A program made the position numbers and the translations under genes. 64,000 nt of DNA from Bacteroides faecalis (lineage in GTDB: Bacteria > Bacteroidota > Bacteroidia > Bacteroidales > Bacteroidaceae): assembly GCF_003865075.1 (NCBI RefSeq), contig NZ_BHWB01000008.1, positions 205,234 through 269,233 of the forward strand, in the 5' to 3' direction. This document shows, one piece after another, positions 58,138 to 64,000 of the stretch. The notes below the pieces were generated by a model that did not search any database, was not told the origin of the DNA, and saw nothing but the letters and a program-made list of their open reading frames with translations. The stretch's first letter is position 1. Each line of letters opens with the position of its first letter.

Positions 58138-58140
58138 GTC

Positions 58141-58491
58141 ATGGAACTGCTCACACGAAACAACTTCGAAGGCTGGATGCAGAAGTTGATGGAACGGCTC
58201 GACCGTCAGGACGAACTGCTGCTGGCGATGAAGGCTGAGGGGAAACAGCCTACTATCACGGAAAGCATCCGCCTTTTCGACAATCAGGACTTGTGCATGC
58301 TGCTTCAGATAAGCAAGCGCACCCTGCAACGCTACCGCAGTGTCGGCGCATTGCCCTACAAGACACTGGGCAAGAAAACCTATTACAGCGAGGAGGACGT
58401 GCTGACATTCCTTTCCAACCATATCAAGGACTTCAAAAAGGAAGATATAGCCTTCTACAAGGCTCGTATCCATAATTTCTTTCATAAATAA
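58141..58491 (+). CDS. Xis2d-like excision protein
   Basis: 116 residues. HTH region ESIRLFDNQDLCMLLQISKR followed by TLQRYRSVGALPYKTLGKKT. Starts 3 bp after the previous stop, so coupled. In CTnDOT, Xis2d works with Xis2c and Exc to free the element and switch on mobilisation genes. Confidence 0.78.
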   Translation: MELLTRNNFEGWMQKLMERLDRQDELLLAMKAEGKQPTITESIRLFDNQDLCMLLQISKRTLQRYRSVGALPYKTLGKKTYYSEEDVLTFLSNHIKDFKKEDIAFYKARIHNFFHK

Positions 58492-58511
58492 CCCATTAAA
58501 ACATTTTTCAG

Positions 58512-60071
58512 ATGGCAAAGAAAAAAGACGAAAAGGACGTGCTGGTGGTCCGTGACGAGAAGACGGGCGAGATCAGCGTGGTTGCCGGGCTGAACGCGGA
58601 CGGCACACCCAAGCGCACCCCCGCGAAAGCGGAAAACGCGCAGAGTTTCCTGCAATTCGACCGACACGGCGACGTGCTGGACAACTTCTTCAAGAACTTC
58701 TTCCGGCAGTGCAAGGAACCCAGCCGCTTCGGTTTTTACCGCATCGCGGCAGACCAAGCCGAAAATCTCTTGGAGGTGATGAAGCAACTGCTGAAAGACC
58801 CCGAAGCGAACAAGGAGCTGCTTGCCCCTCACAAGGTGGACACCTCCGACTACGAGAAAAAGGTGCAGGAAGAACTGGCAACCGAAAAACAAGAACCTCA
58901 AAAACAGGAAAACATGGAGCAACAAAAAGAACAACAGGAAGATCCCGAACAGACGCAGGGCAAACGGGGCTACCAGCCCATCGACGAGAGCAAAATCAAC
59001 TGGCAGGAGCTGGAGGACAGATGGGGCGTGAAGCGTGACGACCTTGAAAAGTCCGGCGACCTTACGAAGATGCTCCACTACGGCAAGTCCGACTTGGTGA
59101 AGGTCAAGCCCACCTTCGGCGGCGAAGCATTCGAGCTGGACGCCCGCCTTTCCTTCAAGAAGGACGGCGAGGGAAACATCAGCCTCGTGCCGCACTTCAT
59201 CCGCAAGGAGCAGAAACTGGATGAATACAAGGAACACAAATTCTCCGACGACGACCGGAAGAACCTGCGCGAGACGGGCAACCTCGGCAGGGTCGTGGAC
59301 ATCGTGGAGAAGGAAACGGGCGAGATTATCCCCTCCTACATCAGCATCGACCGCAAGACGAATGAGATCACGGACATTCCGGCGAGCAAGGTACGCATCC
59401 CGGAGCGCATCGGCAAGACGGAAATCACCAAGCAGGAGCAGGATATGCTCCGCGCCGGACTGCCCGTGCGCGACAAGCTCATCGAGCGCAACGACGGCAG
59501 GAAGTTCGTCACCACTCTGCAAGTGAACGTGGAGCAGCGCGGCGTGGAGTTCGTGCCGGGAACCGGAAGGTCGCCCCGTACCGTACAGACGCAGGAAACC
59601 AAAGGCGACACATCGAAAAGTCAGGCGCAAGGCGGGGAAAATGCCACACAGACCAAGAAGGAGCAACGCCGCAACACGTGGACGAACGAGGACGGCAGCA
59701 TCCGCCCCATCAGCAAATGGAGCGACGTGAACTTCACCGAACAGCAGAAAGCCGACTATGTGGCGGGCAAAGCCGTGAAACTGGAGAACGTGACCGACAA
59801 GCAGGGCTTCCATGCCACGATGTATATCAAGTTCAACCCGGAGAAGGGTCGCCCGTACCGCTACGAAACAAATCCCGACATCGGGCAGCAGGTCGCCCCG
59901 TCCAACGAGAGCCGCACGCAGGTGGCGGTGAACAACGAGGGCAAGACCAACGAGGCGACAAAGAACCTGAAAGAGCCTTTGCAGAAAGGTCAGACCACTC
60001 CGAAGGACGCCCGCCAGCAACAGCAGCAGGACAAGCCGCAGAAGAAAACGGGCAAGGGCATGAAAGTATAG
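58512..60071 (+). CDS. Orf3-like DUF4099/DUF3945 protein
   Basis: 519 residues, charged, no membrane segment. N-terminal region MAKKKDEKDVLVVRDEKTGE; DUF4099-like ESKINWQELEDRWGVKRDDL (about 155-240), DUF3945-like repeats (KNEITDIPASKVRIPERIG, RRNTWTNEDGSIRPISKWS) and a Gln/Lys-rich C-terminus. It holds the orf3 place in the CTnDOT excision operon, where it is dispensable for excision. A long opposite-strand frame over it is a GC artefact. Confidence 0.82.
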   Translation: MAKKKDEKDVLVVRDEKTGEISVVAGLNADGTPKRTPAKAENAQSFLQFDRHGDVLDNFFKNFFRQCKEPSRFGFYRIAADQAENLLEVMKQLLKDPEANKELLAPHKVDTSDYEKKVQEELATEKQEPQKQENMEQQKEQQEDPEQTQGKRGYQPIDESKINWQELEDRWGVKRDDLEKSGDLTKMLHYGKSDLVKVKPTFGGEAFELDARLSFKKDGEGNISLVPHFIRKEQKLDEYKEHKFSDDDRKNLRETGNLGRVVDIVEKETGEIIPSYISIDRKTNEITDIPASKVRIPERIGKTEITKQEQDMLRAGLPVRDKLIERNDGRKFVTTLQVNVEQRGVEFVPGTGRSPRTVQTQETKGDTSKSQAQGGENATQTKKEQRRNTWTNEDGSIRPISKWSDVNFTEQQKADYVAGKAVKLENVTDKQGFHATMYIKFNPEKGRPYRYETNPDIGQQVAPSNESRTQVAVNNEGKTNEATKNLKEPLQKGQTTPKDARQQQQQDKPQKKTGKGMKV

Positions 60072-60130
60072 ACCGTGTCCGCCACTGAATCCAAAATAAA
60101 ATCCAAAGTATCAACAAAAAAGAAGAAGAC

Positions 60131-62210
60131 ATGAAGACAATCATTGCAGAAAAGCCCTCCGTGGCACGTGAAATCGCCCGCATCGTGGGCGCGACAAAGA
60201 GAGAGGAAGGATATTTCGAGGGAGGCGGCTATGCCGTGACATGGGCATTCGGACACCTTGTCCAGCTTGCCATGCCCGACGGCTACGGCGTGCGCGGTTT
60301 CGTCCGTGACAACCTCCCGATTATCCCCGACACCTTCACGCTCGTCCCCGTCAGGTCAGGACGGAGAAAGGTTACAAGCCCGACAGCGGCGTGGTGTCGC
60401 AGATAAAAACATCAAAAGGCTGTTCGGCACCAGCGACCAAATCATCGTGGCGACCGATGCCGGACGCGAGGGTGAACTTATCTTCCGCTACCTCTACCAC
60501 TACACGGGCAGCACCACTCCTTTCGTGCGCCTGTGGATAAGCTCGCTCACCGACAAGGCTATCCGCGAGGGACTGCGCAACCTCGAAGACGGCGGCAAGT
60601 ATGACAACCTCTACCTCGCCGCCAAAGCGCGAAGCGAATCCGACTGGCTCGTGGGCATCAACGGCACGCAGGCTCTCTCCATCGCCGCCGGACACGGCAC
60701 GTATTCCGTGGGGCGGGTGCAGACACCAACGTTGGCTATGGTATGTGAACGCTACTGGGAGAACCGCCGCTTCACGCCCGAAGCCTTCTGGCAACTCCAT
60801 ATCGCAACGGACGGTTGCGACGGCAAGTCGTGAAATTCTCATCCTCCGAAAAATGGAAGAGAAAGAACCGGCGACGGAGCTATATAATAAGGTAAAGGCG
60901 GCAGGTTCGCCACTGTCACGAAAGCCGAGCGCAAGGAGAAACGGAGGAAACCCCTTGCTGTACGACCTGACCACGCTCCAGAAAGAAGCCAACGCCAAGC
61001 ACGGCTTCACGGCGGAACAGACGCTTGAAATCGCGCAGAAGCTCTACGAAAAGAAGTGATAACCTATCCGAGAACGGGAAGCCGCTACATCCCCGAAGAC
61101 GTGTTTGCCGAAATTCCCAAACTGCTCGCTTTCATCGGCACACAGCCCGAATGGAAAGACAAGGTGCGGGCAAAAGCCGCCCCGACACGCCGCAGCGTGG
61201 ACGGCGGCAAGGTGACAGACCACCATGCCCTGCTCGTCACGGGTGAGAAACCGCTCTTCCTCTCCAAAGAGGACAATACCATCTATCAGATGATTGCCGG
61301 GCGCATGGTCGAGGCATTCTCTGAAAAATGCGTCAAGGATGTGACCACTGTCACGGCGGAATGTGCCGGAGTGGAGTTTACCGTAAAAGGCAGCGTCGTC
61401 AGGCAAGCCGGATGGCGTGCCGTCTATGGCGAGGAAAAAAGGAGGAAATTACCATTCCCGGCTGGCAGGAAGGCGACACGCTGACACTGAAAGCCTCGTC
61501 CATCACAGAAGGGAAGACCAACCCAAGCCGCTGCATACCGAAGCCACCCTGCTGTCCGCAATGGAAACGGCGGGCAAGGAAATTGAGGACGACGCACTGC
61601 GGCAGGCGATGAAGGACTGCGGCATCGGTACTCCCGCCACACGCGCCTCCATCATCGAAACGCTCTTCAAGCGCGGTTACATGGAACGCTGCAAGAAGTT
61701 GCTTGTCCCCACCGAAAAGGGGCTTGCCTCAATTCCGTCGTGAAGACGATGCGCATCGCCGATGTCGCCATGACAGGCGAATGGGAGAAGGAACTGGCAC
61801 GCATCGAGCGTGGGGAGCTGTCCGCCGATACCTTCCGCAAAAAGATAGAGGCGTACACGCGGGAGATTACCTCCGAACTGCTCTCATGCGACAAGCTCTT
61901 CGGCAGCCGCGATTCCGGTTGCGCGTGTCCCAAGTGCGGCACGGGCAGGATGCGGTTCTACGGCAAGGTGGTACGCTGCGACAACACGGAGTGCGGGCTG
62001 CCCGTGTTCCGGCTGAAAGCGGGACGCACCCTGTCCGACGATGAAATCAAAGACCTGCTCACCGAAGGGCATACCCAGCTGCTCAAAGGCTTCAAGAGCA
62101 AACAGGGCAAGAGCTTCGATGCCGTCGTCGCCTTTGACGGGGAATATAACACGACGTTCGTGTTCCCGGAGGCTAAAAAGGACAAGAAATTTTCAGGACG
62201 GAAGAAATAG
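60131..62210 (+). pseudogene. topB: Topoisomerase III (TopB/Exc) with about ten single-base frameshifts
   Basis: All domains of a type IA topoisomerase are present in order: MKTIIAEKPSVAREIARIVG, TOPRIM VATDAGREGELIF, SSLTDKAIREGL, VGRVQTPTLAMV, active-site ITYPRTGSRYIPED, GIGTPATRASIIETLFKRGY, and zinc-like CACPKCGTGRM. The frame is broken at 60346-60349 (C run), 60405-60409 (A run), near 60827, 60904, 60939, 60951, 61056, 61435-61440 (A run), 61519 and 61727; every break is repaired by adding one base and no stop codon remains afterwards. In CTnDOT this gene (exc) acts in excision. Likely intact in the real genome. Confidence 0.85.
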
Positions 62211-62373
62211 TATTAACTTTGCCACTTGTTCAGAGTAATGAATTGTTCTTCGATACCGGATTACACTCATACTTTGGATTTAGTGGCGGCACTCGGAGGG
62301 ATACCGAGTGCCTTTTTCTTCCTTTTTCCAACCGATTATCCCGTTAAATATCAATCCACTAAACTCCAAAGTA

Positions 62374-62825
62374 ATGAACAACAAGAAGAAAAACGAGGGC
62401 AGTCCGACTTTTCCTATTACGGTCTGTACCTGATGGACTACCTCCGCACGAACAAGTTTGAACAGGCTACCGACACCGCTTTCATACGGGAACGCGCCGA
62501 TCGTGCCGCCGAAACGTATGAAAAGGCGCGGATTGAAGGCTATCCCACCGACGGTGCGCAGGAACTGGCGATGGAAACACTGCTGCGCGGGTTGCACTAT
62601 TCCCGGTACGCCATGCTCCACGAAGTCGTGGAGAACGAGTTTGCCAACGAAGTGCCGGAAGAGAAACAAGAAGCCTTTATCCATAAACTCCTGCCGCTTG
62701 TCGGCAACGTGTTCTCCGTCTATGACCTTTCGGACGACAACTTCGCCCTGTCTTCCGATTACGACCTGCTCTACACGGAGCTGACGGGAGCAACCGTCCT
62801 TTACTTAGACGAATATGGCGTTTAA
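62374..62825 (+). CDS. DUF1896 protein with an apparent frameshift near its start
   Basis: About 150 residues: MNNKKKNEG from ATG 62374, then, after restoring one G in the run 62397-62399, QSDFSYYGLYLMDYLRTNKF and the rest (AMETLLRGLHYSRYAMLHEV, ending YLDEYGV). DUF1896 proteins are standard in CTnDOT-like elements; function unknown. The longer in-frame start near 62226 reads through non-coding sequence. It overlaps the next gene by 11 bp. Confidence 0.75.
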
Positions 62826-64000
62826 CCGCAAACAGAAACTGCGGGACAACATCGAGGCGATACGGACGGCATTCATCCTTGACAGGGAAAATAGGACAGC
62901 GACAACCGAAGAGCGTGCCATACTTCAAAGGTACTGCGGTTTCGGCGGTCTGAAATGTATCCTCAACCCTGCAAAGGAACTGACGGATGCCGTCCGGTGG
63001 GCGAAATCCGACCTCGAACTGTTCGCCCCGACGGTGGAGCTGCACAGGCTTATCCGTGAGAACAGCAAGGACGAAACAGAGTACAAGCGGTTTGTGGATT
63101 CGCTGAAAGCGTCCGTGCTGACCGCTTTCTACACCCCCAAAGAGATAACCGACACCATCGCGGACGTGCTGGCAGATTACAGCGTCCGCCCCGCCCGTAT
63201 GCTCGAACCGTCGGCAGGTGTCGGCGTGTTCGTGGATTCCATGCTGCGGCACAGCCCCAATGCGGATGTGATGGCTTTCGAGAAGGATCTGCTCACGGGT
63301 ACAATCTTGAGGCATCTCTATCCCGACCAGAAAATGCGCACCTGCGGTTTTGAGAAAATCGAAAGACCGTTCAACAATTATTTCGACTTGGCGGTGTCCA
63401 ACATTCCGTTCGGTGACATTGCCGTGTTCGACGCGGAGTTTCAGCGGAGCGACTCTTTCGGCAGACGCTCCGCCCAGAAAACCATCCACAACTATTTCTT
63501 TCTCAAAGGACTGGATGCCGTGCGTGACGGCGGTATCGTGGCGTTCATCACCTCGCAAGGGGTATTGAATAGCACCAAGACCTCCGTGCGTAACGAGCTG
63601 TTCAGTCAGGCCAATCTGGTATCCGCGATACGCCTGCCCAACAACCTGTTCACGGACAACGCGGGCACGGAGGTGGGCAGTGACCTGATTGTCCTGCAAA
63701 AGAACCTCAGCAAGAAGGAAATGTCGCAGGACGAGCGGCTGATGACCGTGATACAGACGGACACGAAAACCGCCCTGACCGACAACGCCTATTTCATCCA
63801 CCACCCGGAACGCATCGTGCATACGATGGCGAAACTTGACACAGACCCCTACGGGAAGCCCGCTATGGTTTATCTGCACGAGGGCAAGGCAGCAGGCATC
63901 GCCGGGGATTTGCGCCGTATGCTCGACGAGGATTTCCATTACAGGCTTGCCATGCGCTTGTATTCGGGTTCAATCCGGCAGGCAGGAACGGAAGAAAAAG
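62815..64000 (+). CDS. Large N6-adenine methylase/helicase of the element, 5' part only
   Basis: 395 codons visible from ATG 62815 (MAFNRKQKLRDNIEAIRTAF) to the window edge with no stop. SAM-binding region RMLEPSAGVGVFVDSML and the catalytic motif DLAVSNIPFGD (an NPPF variant) identify a class I DNA methylase; KTIHNYFFLKGLDAVRDGGI follows. Homologues in Bacteroides elements exceed 1,500 residues and continue into a SNF2-type helicase, which lies outside this window. Possible role in protecting the element from restriction. Confidence 0.82.
   Translation, partial: MAFNRKQKLRDNIEAIRTAFILDRENRTATTEERAILQRYCGFGGLKCILNPAKELTDAVRWAKSDLELFAPTVELHRLIRENSKDETEYKRFVDSLKASVLTAFYTPKEITDTIADVLADYSVRPARMLEPSAGVGVFVDSMLRHSPNADVMAFEKDLLTGTILRHLYPDQKMRTCGFEKIERPFNNYFDLAVSNIPFGDIAVFDAEFQRSDSFGRRSAQKTIHNYFFLKGLDAVRDGGIVAFITSQGVLNSTKTSVRNELFSQANLVSAIRLPNNLFTDNAGTEVGSDLIVLQKNLSKKEMSQDERLMTVIQTDTKTALTDNAYFIHHPERIVHTMAKLDTDPYGKPAMVYLHEGKAAGIAGDLRRMLDEDFHYRLAMRLYSGSIRQAGTEEK

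Noticed and set aside
58482..60020. 512-codon open frame opposite the Orf3 gene
   Set aside because: Low-complexity leucine/phenylalanine/arginine-rich protein, no start context; it arises from the GC-rich third positions of the real gene.
62677..63939. 420-codon frame opposite DUF1896 and the methylase
   Set aside because: The plus strand encodes a recognisable methylase; the opposite frame has no domain and spans two genes.

Overview
The window is chromosomal DNA of a gut Bacteroides species. This rests on promoters of the TAnnTTTG type, many SusD-era lipoproteins with DUF3575, DUF3868, DUF3805 and DUF5074-type domains, a BT1927/BT1926-like surface-layer locus, and a CTnDOT-family conjugative element at the right end. 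Genus is confident; species is not called.

Layout. 1-2.1 kb: a cobalamin-riboswitch-controlled operon of surface lipoproteins (BtuG-like propeller plus a second lipoprotein cut by the window edge). 2.2-18.6 kb: ordinary core genes (DUF5106/thioredoxin lipoprotein, OmpR/PhoR-type two-component pair, transglutaminase-like protein, ABC-F ATPase, PHP phosphatase, M48 protease, fucose-isomerase-like protein, PLP aminotransferase, FtsX/LolE permease, GT2). 18.6-24.3 kb: AI-2E transporter, two decayed gene remnants, then a coupled operon of a 43-residue basic peptide, a GH130 enzyme and a GT4 fused to an alpha-helical barrel-like domain. 24.3-31.8 kb: LctP lactate permease, OmpA/DUF3575 pair, and a biotin-dependent acyl-CoA carboxylase operon. 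31.9-41 kb: hybrid histidine kinase, AraC regulator, and a surface-layer-like lipoprotein with its outer-membrane partners.

41.1-48 kb is an accessory island: a decayed tyrosine recombinase, then very AT-rich genes for a divergent phosphoglycerate-mutase-like enzyme, a protein resembling 3-phosphoglycerate glycosyltransferases, and a nitrilase-domain protein whose end is cut by an IS1182-family element. This is the best candidate for an undescribed system. 48-51.3 kb is a redox regulon (AraC regulator, CMD-cupin, flavodoxin, Tat-exported aldo/keto reductase) with a 16-bp operator at a fixed distance from all three promoters; the reductase is cut by the incoming element.

51.3-64 kb is the left part of a GC-richer CTnDOT-like integrative conjugative element: an IntDOT-type integrase interrupted just after its catalytic tyrosine codon by a 2.5-kb group II intron, DUF2971 cargo, four helix-turn-helix excision-type proteins, Orf3, a TopB/Exc topoisomerase, DUF1896, and the start of a large methylase/helicase.

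A caution runs through the window: about sixteen apparent frameshifts, all explained by loss of a single base, often in a homopolymer run and ten of them in topB alone. They look more like uncorrected long-read errors than decay, so several genes shown here as broken may be intact.
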